Of a stretch of DNA of 64,000 nucleotides, positions 26,668 to 34,543 are shown one piece after another. Position numbers and translations under genes: made by a program. The number at the start of each line of letters is the position of its first letter. The first letter of the stretch is position 1. The stretch is from Sutcliffiella horikoshii (GTDB taxonomy: Bacteria; Bacillota; Bacilli; Bacillales; Bacillaceae_I). The stretch covers positions 1,344,001-1,408,000 of the forward strand of contig NZ_CP082918.1 of the NCBI RefSeq assembly GCF_019931755.1. Direction: 5' to 3'. The notes below the pieces were generated by a model, which was not told the origin of the DNA, ran no database searches, and saw nothing but the letters and a program-made list of their open reading frames with translations.

Positions 26668-27753
26668 TTAATTTAGAATAATATCTAAGATTCTTTTACT
26701 AATTCCAGTTTTTCCATATGGGTGTGTCCAGTCTGCTTTTTTCAGGATACTCGCTTTTACAGCTTCAAGTATCTTTTCTTTTTGGTAACCAGCGAGTGTA
26801 TTTGCTCCACATTCAAGTGTCTCAGGTCTTTCTGTGTTTTCCCTAAGAGTAACGCACGGTGTGCCAATGATGCAGGACTCTTCCTGCAAACCCCCGCTAT
26901 CTGTAATAACTAGCTTTGCATGATATTGCAGGTGAATAGTGTGGTAGAAATTTGGTGGAGGATCTAAAATGATGATGTTAGGATTATCCACCAGTCGTTG
27001 AAATAGATTCTGTTGTGCCAAGATCTTTTTTGTTCTGGGATGCATGGACAAGACTAATTTACTTTCGGGGTGGGTGGCAAGATCTAAAATGGATGAAAAA
27101 ATGGAATGGAGACGTATAGGGTTGTCTGTGTTTTCCTGCCGGTGAACAGTAATAAAAAAGTATTTCTTTGAGTCAAGACCATAAATATCTAATACGTTTA
27201 TCTTGTTATGATGTTTAACATGCTCTATCGCATCTACTATTGATTGCCCTACGAGATAAATACCACTATTGATACCCTCTGTGTTTAAATTTTTTACTGA
27301 CTCTTCAGTAGGAGCGAATAAATAAGTTGACATATTATCTACTAGAATACGATTTATTTCTTCCGGCATTGTTTTATCGAAGCTTCTTAATCCTGCTTCT
27401 ACGTGTGCAACTGGAATGGACAATTTTGCAGCTGCTAAACAAGCTCCTAGAGTAGTATTGGTGTCACCATGAACGACTATTGTATCTATTTTCTCTCTAA
27501 TAATTATCTCTTCTAATTGAACCATTATTTTCGCAGTTGTTGCCGCATGAGAGCCAGAACCAACACCTAGGTTGTAGTCTGGTTTTGGAAGACCAAAAAT
27601 ATCAGCAACCATTCCGTCCATATGGTAGTCGTAATGTTGTCCGGAATGTACATATAGATGATGAGAGTTTCTTTTTTTCATTTCCTTAATCAATACTCCC
27701 ATTTTTATCAATTCTGGTCTAGTGCCTACCACTACTGCCATCTTTTTATTCAA
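26668..27753 (-). CDS. wecB: UDP-N-acetylglucosamine 2-epimerase (non-hydrolysing)
   Basis: Interconverts UDP-GlcNAc and UDP-ManNAc to supply ManNAc for a glycan. The family signatures GTRPELIKM, VHGDTNTTLGACLAA, HVEAGLRSFDKTMPEEINR, VHRQENTDN and DSGGLQEESCIIGTPCVTLRENTERPE occur in order. About 361 residues. The start is ambiguous: a TTG at 27753 has AAAGGGTG at ideal distance and gives the usual short N-terminus; an ATG at 27771 overlaps the previous stop codon but lacks a ribosome site. Middle gene of the minus-strand polysaccharide operon. Confidence 0.95.
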   Translation of the reverse strand: MNKKMAVVVGTRPELIKMGVLIKEMKKRNSHHLYVHSGQHYDYHMDGMVADIFGLPKPDYNLGVGSGSHAATTAKIMVQLEEIIIREKIDTIVVHGDTNTTLGACLAAAKLSIPVAHVEAGLRSFDKTMPEEINRILVDNMSTYLFAPTEESVKNLNTEGINSGIYLVGQSIVDAIEHVKHHNKINVLDIYGLDSKKYFFITVHRQENTDNPIRLHSIFSSILDLATHPESKLVLSMHPRTKKILAQQNLFQRLVDNPNIIILDPPPNFYHTIHLQYHAKLVITDSGGLQEESCIIGTPCVTLRENTERPETLECGANTLAGYQKEKILEAVKASILKKADWTHPYGKTGISKRILDIILN

Positions 27754-27767
27754 CGAAAAGCACCCTT

Positions 27768-28766
27768 TCATTTATTGAGACTGTTAATTAGAGAGATTGC
27801 TTGCTTTACACGATGGCTCCAAGTATTGGAGAGTGCGAAATTTTTACGTATTGAGCTGTCACCTGGATTTTCTAATCGCGATTGTACTTTTGAAATAAAT
27901 TCAGGGTAACTTCGTCCAATATCAACAAATTCTTTAACCAATAAACATTCAGGTAACGCTGTGGATACGACTGGTTTGCCTGTGGCCAAATATTCATACA
28001 TCTTCACTGGATTTGTGGCTAAAGTAACAGGAGTTATTTTGAAAGGTATAATACAAACTGCCATCTGATTTAAATAGGATGCTAATTGATGGTGGGGGAG
28101 ATGCCCTAAGAAAGTTATATTCGGTAAATGATCTAAAGTGAACTTTCTACCAAATTCGATTCCTATAATCTTGATTTCACAATCTTTAAATGCACGCGCA
28201 AGTCTTTTGATTAAATTATCATCTACCCAAGGAGCCCATGCCCCGATATAGCCTATTATTTTTTTTTCACCTGTTACACTCTGCTTTGATGGAATGTGGA
28301 GACCCATAGACTCGTCATATCCATTACGAATCAAGTCAATTCTTTTATGAGGATACTCTTTTTTTAGACGCAAGTATAGTCTTTCTGCTGTACAAGTAAC
28401 TGCATCCGCGACCTCCATCATTTCTTTCTCATATTTAACCCAATCTGCAAATTCATCCACACAATCATAAATTATCCAGTCTGCTTTATATACTTTTAAT
28501 TCCTTTGCTAACATTGCCCATGAGCACCAAACACCAACTTTGCAATCTTTCTCTTTTCTGACTTTTGGTAATGTATAATTTAACCAATTGTCATGATGAT
28601 GGACTAAATAAAGGTTTGGTGCAATTTCCTCTATTTCCCGATCCTGTTGAGTCTTATTACAGTAGAATACCGTGTATCCTTGTTTCGCAAAATTCTGCAT
28701 TAACTGTTGAGGTCTTTGCTTCATAAAACCCCAATCGATGGTTGGAGGATAGATAAGGATGTTCAC
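27768..28766 (-). CDS. Glycosyltransferase (TuaH-like GT-B)
   Basis: 332 residues, first gene of the four-gene glycan operon. N-terminus YPPTIDWGFMKQRPQQLMQNF and C-terminal half ATNPVKMYEYLATGKPVVST are near-duplicates of the corresponding parts of the gene at 25137. Family GT4-like retaining enzymes; TuaH of teichuronic acid synthesis is the nearest named relative I know. Acceptor and sugar are unknown. A sigma-K-like promoter lies just upstream on this strand (28815-28842). Confidence 0.88.
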   Translation of the reverse strand: MNILIYPPTIDWGFMKQRPQQLMQNFAKQGYTVFYCNKTQQDREIEEIAPNLYLVHHHDNWLNYTLPKVRKEKDCKVGVWCSWAMLAKELKVYKADWIIYDCVDEFADWVKYEKEMMEVADAVTCTAERLYLRLKKEYPHKRIDLIRNGYDESMGLHIPSKQSVTGEKKIIGYIGAWAPWVDDNLIKRLARAFKDCEIKIIGIEFGRKFTLDHLPNITFLGHLPHHQLASYLNQMAVCIIPFKITPVTLATNPVKMYEYLATGKPVVSTALPECLLVKEFVDIGRSYPEFISKVQSRLENPGDSSIRKNFALSNTWSHRVKQAISLINSLNK

Positions 28767-28807
28767 TGATATTCACTCGCTTCCGTATTCTGTTTTTTGG
28801 AAAAAGT

Positions 28808-28842
28808 CATAATTTATATTATGTAATAAAAAAATAGAAGGT
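28808..28842. promoter_or_regulatory. Divergent sigma-K-like promoter elements
   Basis: Minus strand: AC (28841-28842), 17-nt spacer, CATAATATA (28815-28823) facing the glycan operon. Plus strand: CATAATTTA (28808-28816) facing the GT2 gene, without a clear -35 AC. The DNA is AT-rich, so the plus element may be chance. Confidence 0.45.
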
Positions 28843-28851
28843 GTGGACTAA

Positions 28852-29577
28852 TTGACTAATACATGTATGTTAACTATTGTTATTTGTACCTATAATGACG
28901 GGTCTTATTTAACAAATGCAGTATCAAGTGTTATCTCTCAAACAAAAAGGAACTGGGAGCTCATTATAGTTAATGATGGTTCTGAAGATAATACAAAGAC
29001 AATCCTTGACTCCTTGGTGTGGAATCCGTCAGTTCGGATAATCCACAATAGAGTTAATTTGGGGAAAGCTGCTTGCTTGAATATAGCTCTTAATGAGGCA
29101 AAAGGAGAATGGTTAATGGAGTTAGATGCAGATGACTGGCTTCCCAATAAGTGTACAGTGAAACTAGAAGAGCAGATCCTTGCATTAAGTAATGACGTAG
29201 CTTTAATATATGGGAAATATAAGGAGTGGCGAGAACGAACAAGAGATGGTGCCCTTTTTTTTTCGAAAATACATGGAAGAAAATATGTTGACCTGATGCA
29301 ATATATAAACAATCCAACTCCAATAGCCCCTAGAGTCTATAAAATGGACTTATTAAGGAAAAGTAATGGATGGTGCTTATCAGATATGTATGGAGGCAGA
29401 ATGTATGAGGACATATATATGGTTTGCACAATATCTAAACTTGGAAAAGTGGAGTTTGTTAATGATGTTTTATATCACAGGCGCCTCCGAAAAAACAGTA
29501 TCTCAAATAAAACGTCTGCTAACTATATCTCTTGGAAGAAGTGGATGATGTCCACACTAATAAAAGGTAGCGAATAA
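28852..29577 (+). CDS. Family 2 glycosyltransferase
   Basis: Inverting GT-A enzyme of 241 residues. TIVICTYNDGSYLTNAVSSV, the ELIIVNDGSEDNT segment and MELDADDWLP (metal-binding DxD) are plain, with EDIYMVCTISK later as the likely catalytic acidic region. It starts at TTG (28852) eight bases after AAGGTG; an internal ATG at codon 6 is a possible alternative. Divergent from the glycan operon; probably works on the same polymer. A bidirectional terminator overlaps its end. Confidence 0.92.
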   Translation: MTNTCMLTIVICTYNDGSYLTNAVSSVISQTKRNWELIIVNDGSEDNTKTILDSLVWNPSVRIIHNRVNLGKAACLNIALNEAKGEWLMELDADDWLPNKCTVKLEEQILALSNDVALIYGKYKEWRERTRDGALFFSKIHGRKYVDLMQYINNPTPIAPRVYKMDLLRKSNGWCLSDMYGGRMYEDIYMVCTISKLGKVEFVNDVLYHRRLRKNSISNKTSANYISWKKWMMSTLIKGSE

Positions 29578-29599
29578 AGATCAATTCGCTACCTTTTAA
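29562..29599. terminator. Bidirectional terminator
   Basis: Stem AAAAGGTAGCGAAT / AATTCGCTACCTTTT, overlapping the last codons of the GT2 gene and serving the convergent 69-aa gene. Confidence 0.88.
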
Positions 29600-29600
29600 A

Positions 29601-29810
29601 TTATGCAACTGCCAACACGCGAATTCCTTCCACATTAGCAAAGAACACAGTGATTAGTTCAGTTGGTGTTACATAAGAACCATTTGTAACTTCCACGACA
29701 AAAGATTCAGTACCAACGGATCGCAATATTCCTTCAACAAAAAATTGGTTAGCCCCATAAACTTCTATATCTCTATTAATATACTTTGATAAAATTTCAG
29801 CAAATGTCAC
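29601..29810 (-). CDS. Small LSm/DUF2642-like protein (69 aa)
   Basis: 69 residues predicted as a small beta barrel: NRDIEVYGANQFFVEGILRSVGTESFVVEV... The pattern resembles DUF2642 proteins of Bacillus, several of which are spore-coat associated. The C-terminal half of the neighbouring 130-residue protein has the same pattern, so the two may be related. Probably in one operon with it (21-nt gap). Confidence 0.7.
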   Translation of the reverse strand: MTFAEILSKYINRDIEVYGANQFFVEGILRSVGTESFVVEVTNGSYVTPTELITVFFANVEGIRVLAVA

Positions 29811-29831
29811 GATTTTCCCTCCCGTCTTTTC

Positions 29832-30224
29832 CTAAGCAACGCTTATAACACTAGTATATGGAATGATAAAAACATCTCCAGTAGGAGTTGTTATTTCTAC
29901 TGCATCTGTTCCTACAGTCGTAACCGTTCCCTCGATGACATCAAAAGTGGCATTGACTGTAACTGTATTACCTAAATTAGCCTGGAATTCCTCTCTAATA
30001 GCGTCAATTGGAGCACCAAATTGTGCTTCTAAAGCGGCAATTCTTGCTGTATTAGCTGCTAAGGTTGCTTCTATAGATGCTAGCCTTGCTAGGATAGCTG
30101 TCAAATTTGGGGGTGTTGGTGGGAAGCAGCCCCCAGCAGTACCCTGTTCTCCTCTTCTCCTTTTGGACCAAAGGGGTTCTTGTTTGCAGTCGCTATAACA
30201 ACCTTCAATATATATTATTCCCAT
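29832..30224 (-). CDS. MGxxYxExC-leader protein with helical linker and DUF2642-like domain
   Basis: 130 residues starting MGIIYIEGCYSDCK, a motif shared with the Cys-rich proteins at 55210 and 55513. Residues 42-75 are a predicted helix of repeated LAxLASIEATLAANTARIAALE type (coiled-coil potential). The last ~50 (LGNTVTVNATFDVIEGTVTTVGTDAVEI...FIIPYTSVISVA) look like an LSm/DUF2642 barrel. RBS AAAGGAGG. Likely spore-surface structural protein by sequence style and context; no named homologue. Confidence 0.75.
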   Translation of the reverse strand: MGIIYIEGCYSDCKQEPLWSKRRRGEQGTAGGCFPPTPPNLTAILARLASIEATLAANTARIAALEAQFGAPIDAIREEFQANLGNTVTVNATFDVIEGTVTTVGTDAVEITTPTGDVFIIPYTSVISVA

Positions 30225-30349
30225 TAATGGTTATCCTCCTTTATTACTACTTTCACCATTCTATCTTATTCAATTTCTTTTGATTGGTAACCTTGTAAAT
30301 TGGACAGGAGGTGCCCTTTTTTATGTACTTGGATATATAATGAATGAAA

Positions 30350-30382
30350 AACACCAACACATACTAATGTGCTGGTGTTTAG
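30350..30382 (-). terminator. Terminator of the coat-like pair
   Basis: Stem AACACCAACACA / TGTGCTGGTGTTT (one mismatch) followed by T on the minus strand. Confidence 0.85.
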
Positions 30383-30396
30383 GTTTGATCATATTA

Positions 30397-30702
30397 TTAA
30401 GCTGCCGGTACTGGGGAGATAAATGCAAGGTCTTTACAGCATACATATACTAGTTGACCGGCTTCAGTAAATGGTCCATCACCTAGTTCGACAACTACCA
30501 GTGTGATAATTCCGGACTTTTCATCTATACATGCTATACGGTAGGTTGTTGTAAAAGCACCTGCAACGGTACCAACTACAACCTCTTGCCCAAGCAAAGA
30601 TTTAGGGTACTTGCCACAAAAACAATCTTGGGAGTGATTCTCTTCTTCTCTGATAGGTTCTGTTCTTGAGCATTTAGATTTATATTCATAATATAAACTC
30701 AT
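30397..30702 (-). CDS. Small coat-like protein (CFCG/CCKD family), member 2
   Basis: 101 residues. A variable charged N-terminus is followed by DCFCGKYPKSLLGQ, IACIDEKSGIITLVVVE, VCCKDLAFISPVP. It shares most of its C-terminal two-thirds with the protein encoded just upstream (30736), evidence for tandem duplication. AAGGAGG precedes the ATG. Cys-rich, no signal peptide or membrane helix; proposed spore coat/crust subunit. Confidence 0.82.
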   Translation of the reverse strand: MSLYYEYKSKCSRTEPIREEENHSQDCFCGKYPKSLLGQEVVVGTVAGAFTTTYRIACIDEKSGIITLVVVELGDGPFTEAGQLVYVCCKDLAFISPVPAA

Positions 30703-30735
30703 TTTTCTTTCCTCCTTAACTAATAATTGATTTTA

Positions 30736-31026
30736 TTAACCAGCCACAGGTGGTACTGGTGAGATGAACGCAATGTCCTTGCAACATGCATAAAATAGAG
30801 CTCCAGGTAACAAAGGACTTCCCTCTGGAGCGGTTACTACTACTAGCGTAATAATCCCAGACTTTTCATCAACGCATGCTAAACGGAATGTAACCCCTGT
30901 CAATGTACCAGCAATGGTACCTACAATAACTACTTGCCCTAATAAATATTTAGGAAATTTTCCACAAAAACAATCTTGACGATGATGTTTGTCTTTATGG
31001 TCATGATGATTTCCACAACAACTCAT
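30736..31026 (-). CDS. Small coat-like protein (CFCG/CCKD family), member 3
   Basis: 96 residues. The N-terminus MSCCGNHHDHKDKHHRQD is Cys- and His-rich and could bind metal; then DCFCGKFPKYLLGQVVIVG, LACVDEKSGIITLVVV and ACCKDIAFISPVPP. AGGGAGG precedes the ATG. It lies 33 nt before member 2 and is likely cotranscribed. Predicted spore-surface protein. Confidence 0.82.
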   Translation of the reverse strand: MSCCGNHHDHKDKHHRQDCFCGKFPKYLLGQVVIVGTIAGTLTGVTFRLACVDEKSGIITLVVVTAPEGSPLLPGALFYACCKDIAFISPVPPVAG

Positions 31027-31156
31027 AATTTTTGCCTCCCTCTAATTATGTTAGGAAAATTTATCTTCCTACAATAATGTATTCTGCTTCTAGTAATCGG
31101 AGAGGGCATTTACCATGGTACAAGCGCCTTTTTTTCTATTAAACTAGTAATTATGC

Positions 31157-31906
31157 CTACGTGAACTTGAGGTTAATTCTGTTTACTGCTTTTAATGGAG
31201 AAGGCAAGCCACTACTGTAAAGAAAGCCATCGACTGTTAATTTTGAAGAGCGTTGATTGATTGTTATTTCCCATCCTTTAAACGAAAGGGATTCATTCTT
31301 TTTTAAATTTGGGCTTCTGGTAGGTCTAATCCAATATTCACCTTCACTTCTAATCTTTTCTTTCCAATCCTTTGTTGCATAAACCCATTCACCAGATTGA
31401 CTAGGGTTATTTTCTTCCAATAGATCAGGATTACTTATCTTTCCCGTAAGAGAGACTCTTTCTCGGGAGGTCACTTTAAGACAAAGTATTAAATCTTCAT
31501 AATCCAAGGTGGAGTTATTCTCAATATGAAAGTCTGCCAAGATTGTGATGAGGGACTCTTCCTTTGAAACAATGAAAGTATAGTTGAAGTAGCTGTATAT
31601 CGTGTCTTTATTACGTGTTATTATAGGTTGATCAATAGGTTTTATAGTTATTTCCGAGCTTATCTTTCTCTCTTCCTCTAGTTCCACTTCTAACAACATA
31701 ACTTTTTCCTTTAGTTTATTTATTTCACCAACCAACCTATCAAGTTGATTAAATTTTACTTCTTTATATTTATTCTCCCAAAAAAGAGTTCTAGTTTTTT
31801 CTTTTTGTAGCTGCATTTGAATTTCATGAAGACGGTTCTTATATTTTGTTATTTCTGCTTTATAATGAATTAGTATTTGTTTGTTCATTTCATTTAAGTT
31901 TCCCAC
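31157..31906 (-). CDS. Coiled-coil protein with beta-rich C-terminal domain, uncharacterised
   Basis: 249 residues starting at GTG (31906), eight bases after AGGAG. Residues 5-85 are a charged coiled coil (YKAEITKYKNRLHEIQMQLQ; INKLKEKVMLLEVELEEER). From about 95 the sequence alternates beta-strand patterns (TIYSYFNYTFIVSKEESLITILADF; GWEITINQRSSKLTVDGFLYS). No family recognised. The design, a coil plus a beta-sandwich without signal peptide, in a block of coat-like genes suggests a spore-surface fibre or linker, which is inference. Confidence 0.7.
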   Translation of the reverse strand: MGNLNEMNKQILIHYKAEITKYKNRLHEIQMQLQKEKTRTLFWENKYKEVKFNQLDRLVGEINKLKEKVMLLEVELEEERKISSEITIKPIDQPIITRNKDTIYSYFNYTFIVSKEESLITILADFHIENNSTLDYEDLILCLKVTSRERVSLTGKISNPDLLEENNPSQSGEWVYATKDWKEKIRSEGEYWIRPTRSPNLKKNESLSFKGWEITINQRSSKLTVDGFLYSSGLPSPLKAVNRINLKFT

Positions 31907-31959
31907 AATATCATCTCCTTCTTTATTCTTACAACCTATGTAGATTGATGTTTGTCATA

Positions 31960-32012
31960 TGAAAACAACCATCACTTTTCAGGTCTGATTGACCTGAAAG
32001 TTGATGGTTGTG
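31960..32012 (-). terminator. Terminator downstream of the His-rich protein gene
   Basis: Long stem ACAACCATCA-TTCAGGTC / GACCTGAA-TGATGGTTGT with TTTTC on the minus strand. Confidence 0.85.
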
Positions 32013-32045
32013 ATAAGATATAAAGCACTTCTTTAAAGGAAGTAT

Positions 32046-32774
32046 TTAGCGTCTTCTATGTGCCGGGAATATTTCTGGGCATTGCGGTGGGAATTCTTTA
32101 GGCGGGCAAAGAAGGCCTTCAATAATTTCCTCACGCGGTCTGCAAACTCTTGCTTCCACTTCTAATTTAACATCTGCTTCCATTTGAACATCTAAGCAAA
32201 GAATAAGGTTAACGTCTAATTGAGAAAGGTCTGGAGTTGCAATTAGGTTTGCATCACATTCAAAGAAAGTGATATGGCAATCTAACTCTGTTCCTTCAGG
32301 TGCACAAAGAAGGAATGTTTGAACAGTTGCGAAAGGGATTGGAGCAGAACAACATACAACATGCCCCATCTCATCTACGATATGAACTGTTACATAACCC
32401 TTGATTAACACTTTGACTCTTTGCAGGGTAATTTCAGTTCCTCCAATTTCCACTTCTACATCTTGACGTCCACCCGCTTGATCAATCTCTTTACATACTA
32501 GACCTTTGTGGTGGCGATGATGATGGTGTGCAAGTGTATCAACCTTATGTCCATGTTCATCAGATAAGAAACATTTTACAGACAAAGGCCCTAGCTTTTT
32601 ATCGCATAAGATGTCTGCAATGTTATCATCTTCGTTATGGTCTAGGTCACAAGCAAATAGGCCATTTAAATCATTCTTGCAAATAGGTTTTAGAGCTACA
32701 TCTAGTTGGCGGGTAACCCAGTCGTAAACCTTACGAGTCTTAATACAGACTCTTTCAGTTTCGTTATGACTCAC
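32046..32774 (-). CDS. Predicted spore coat/exosporium protein with His-rich segment
   Basis: 242 residues starting MSHNETERVCIKTRKVYDWV. About eleven Cys are spread through the chain, and HHHHRHH occurs near residue 83. The middle and C-terminal parts are beta-rich with repeated strand-like segments (DVEVEIGGTEITLQRVKVLIKG; DVNLILCLDVQMEADVKLEV), suggesting an internal duplication. No signal peptide. The N-terminal TERVCIKTRKVYDWVTRQ motif looks familiar from Bacillus spore proteins, but I cannot name the family with certainty. A sigma-K-like promoter lies upstream. RBS AGGAGG. Confidence 0.78.
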   Translation of the reverse strand: MSHNETERVCIKTRKVYDWVTRQLDVALKPICKNDLNGLFACDLDHNEDDNIADILCDKKLGPLSVKCFLSDEHGHKVDTLAHHHHRHHKGLVCKEIDQAGGRQDVEVEIGGTEITLQRVKVLIKGYVTVHIVDEMGHVVCCSAPIPFATVQTFLLCAPEGTELDCHITFFECDANLIATPDLSQLDVNLILCLDVQMEADVKLEVEARVCRPREEIIEGLLCPPKEFPPQCPEIFPAHRRR

Positions 32775-32824
32775 TTAAAACTCCTCCTATACTTTTATTA
32801 CCCATTTGGGTTACGGGACTACTG

Positions 32825-32851
32825 TATAGTATGAATTTGTTGGGTAAGTGT
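32825..32851 (-). promoter_or_regulatory. Sigma-K-like promoter of the His-rich protein gene
   Basis: Minus strand: AC (32850-32851), 16-nt spacer, CATACTATA (32825-32833). Confidence 0.6.
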
Positions 32852-32951
32852 GCCGAGATAAAAACCCAAATTTTATTTTTGTATTTGATTGTCATATTTC
32901 CCAAGCTAATGGAATTACTTTTAAAAGGGAAGTTTTTTGGGAGGGATAAGC

Positions 32952-33776
32952 ATGAAGAGCTTTAAAAACGACGATAAAATAATCTTGCAACAGAAAATTA
33001 TTCATTTAGGTGCTGAGGTGAAGCGCCTTACTGCAGATGTAGAAAGACTTAATAGTAAGTCTCTCTTGAAGAATATAGAAAAGCAAAAAGACGCCTATGA
33101 AGAGAAAATTTATCAGCTTACTGACCAATTGACCAAATTGGAGGAAGAGGAAAACGAAAAAATCTCTAAGCTTCAAAATGAAGTTGCACAATATAAAGGA
33201 GAGCTTATTAAGCAAAAAGAGAATCATCAAGGGAAACTGATGACCATTAGCAATGAAGTGTATCAGCTTAAGCAACAATGTGAGGCAGAACGGACGGCAC
33301 ACTTGAAAGCAATTGAGGTGAATGAACAACTATCGGAGGAGTTTGAGGTCCTGAAGCGAGAGCTCGAAAAGGAAAGCACAATTAATCAGGATCTTGAAAA
33401 AGAATACGAAATGGTAAAAGAAACAGTCAAAGGGTTACTTGTCAAAATTGAAAGCTCTAATCAGGCAAGTGAAGGTTATCAAAAAATAGCCGATATAAAT
33501 GAGCAGTTGGAGGTAGAAAACCTGTCTTACCGCAAAATGGTCGCTGAGTTAGAAGAGAAAGTCAAAACGTTGCATAATGAGAATGCTCAGCTAATGGAAG
33601 ATTTGAAAAAGTTGAATGAGAGTGTAAGCGAGCTAGAGAAAAAAGGTGATCAGGTAATCCACGAATCCACCAAAGTTTCCAGTCTAGAAAAGAAGAAAAC
33701 TGCTCCACAGGATCAAGAATATGATCCACGTATACAATCTTGGTTTTATAATAATGTGAAAAAAACTGGTAAATAG
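32952..33776 (+). CDS. Long coiled-coil protein, predicted spore-surface component
   Basis: 274 residues, almost entirely coiled coil from about residue 10 to 240 (ILQQKIIHLGAEVKRLTADV; EKEYEMVKETVKGLLVKIE), followed by a short conserved-looking tail YDPRIQSWFYNNVKKTGK. The start is the ATG at 32952 after GGGAGGG; the frame is open 15 nt upstream. No enzymatic motif. A filament or scaffold in the spore coat is the best guess from composition and context. Confidence 0.75.
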   Translation: MKSFKNDDKIILQQKIIHLGAEVKRLTADVERLNSKSLLKNIEKQKDAYEEKIYQLTDQLTKLEEEENEKISKLQNEVAQYKGELIKQKENHQGKLMTISNEVYQLKQQCEAERTAHLKAIEVNEQLSEEFEVLKRELEKESTINQDLEKEYEMVKETVKGLLVKIESSNQASEGYQKIADINEQLEVENLSYRKMVAELEEKVKTLHNENAQLMEDLKKLNESVSELEKKGDQVIHESTKVSSLEKKKTAPQDQEYDPRIQSWFYNNVKKTGK

Positions 33777-33802
33777 AGCAAAGGTAATGATATATGCGGA
33801 AA

Positions 33803-33829
33803 ACCTTTTTGTTAAAGATGCATAAGATG
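33803..33829 (+). promoter_or_regulatory. Sigma-K-like promoter of the 50-aa gene
   Basis: AC (33803-33804), 16-nt spacer, CATAAGATG (33821-33829; last base differs from CATANNNTA). Confidence 0.5.
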
Positions 33830-33866
33830 GTACTATCTTATTCAATTAACAAATTGGGGGTTTACT

Positions 33867-34019
33867 ATGAACAATTATTATTATTATAATTCGAAAAAAC
33901 AAGTTGAGAATACGCAAGTATTTACTTCGGCAAACTCTCCAAAAAAATCTATAAGCAAAAAGAAAAAATCCTCAGGTTGTAACTGTGGAAAAAAGAAAAA
34001 GATTATTACAGAGGATTAA
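33867..34019 (+). CDS. Small Tyr/Lys/Cys-rich protein (50 aa)
   Basis: 50 codons, MNNYYYYNSKKQ..., ending in a lysine-rich SISKKKKSSGCNCGKKKK segment. Tyr-rich N-terminus, basic C-terminus with a C-N-C pair: composition of a crosslinked coat protein. The start ATG is preceded by TTGGGGG. A sigma-K-like promoter precedes it and a 16-bp terminator hairpin follows, supporting an independent unit. No homologue recalled. Confidence 0.75.
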   Translation: MNNYYYYNSKKQVENTQVFTSANSPKKSISKKKKSSGCNCGKKKKIITED

Positions 34020-34033
34020 TATTCAATACTACT

Positions 34034-34080
34034 AATTCCCCTTTTCATACATATCATCAATATGAAAGGGGGAATTTTTT
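34034..34080 (+). terminator. Terminator hairpin that contains the yjcA ribosome-binding site
   Basis: Sixteen-bp stem AATTCCCCTTTTCATA / TATGAAAGGGGGAATT (one wobble), 11-base loop, then seven T. The AAAGGGGG that serves yjcA lies inside the 3' arm. Confidence 0.85.
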
Positions 34081-34433
34081 TGCTTGAAAGCTGGTTTTGG
34101 TTTGTTCTGCTTGGACTTGCCAGTTTCCGTTTAACAAGGCTTATTGTACTGGATAAGATTGCCGGTTTTATCCGAAAGCCTTTTATGGAAGAAATTGAGG
34201 AGAAGAATGATAAGGGAGAAATAGAGGAATACATCATCATTAAAGGAAAAGGGCTCAGACGCTGGATTGGGGAGCTGCTGAGCTGTTACTGGTGTACCGG
34301 GGTTTGGGTTACAACAGGATTGTATCTTTTAATGACGTTTTATCCTTTTATAGGGGAGCCTGTACTGATTATTTTTGGTGCAGCAGGTGTTGCAGGGATT
34401 CTAGAAAGTATCGTGGCAAGAATTATCGATTAA
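34080..34433 (+). CDS. yjcA: YjcA, DUF1360 sporulation membrane protein
   Basis: 118 residues with a TTG start at 34080 (MLESWFWFVLLGLASFRLTRLIV); the in-frame ATG at 34062 lies within the hairpin arm and overlaps the ribosome site. Membrane helices at about 3-22 and 70-112 flank a charged cytoplasmic stretch (EEIEEKNDKGEIEEYI) and the family motif ELLSCYWCTGVWV. B. subtilis YjcA is a DUF1360 protein encoded in the same chromosomal area and expressed during sporulation. Translation should be limited on read-through transcripts by the terminator hairpin. Confidence 0.88.
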   Translation: MLESWFWFVLLGLASFRLTRLIVLDKIAGFIRKPFMEEIEEKNDKGEIEEYIIIKGKGLRRWIGELLSCYWCTGVWVTTGLYLLMTFYPFIGEPVLIIFGAAGVAGILESIVARIID

Positions 34434-34543
34434 ATGTGGCTCTCCTTAGGGAGGGCCTTTTAAAGTGGACTTTTCTATACATAATTTAGAAGGAAGATAT
34501 AAATATTAAGAGATAGAGTAATGACGCAAAATGAGGTGATGTA

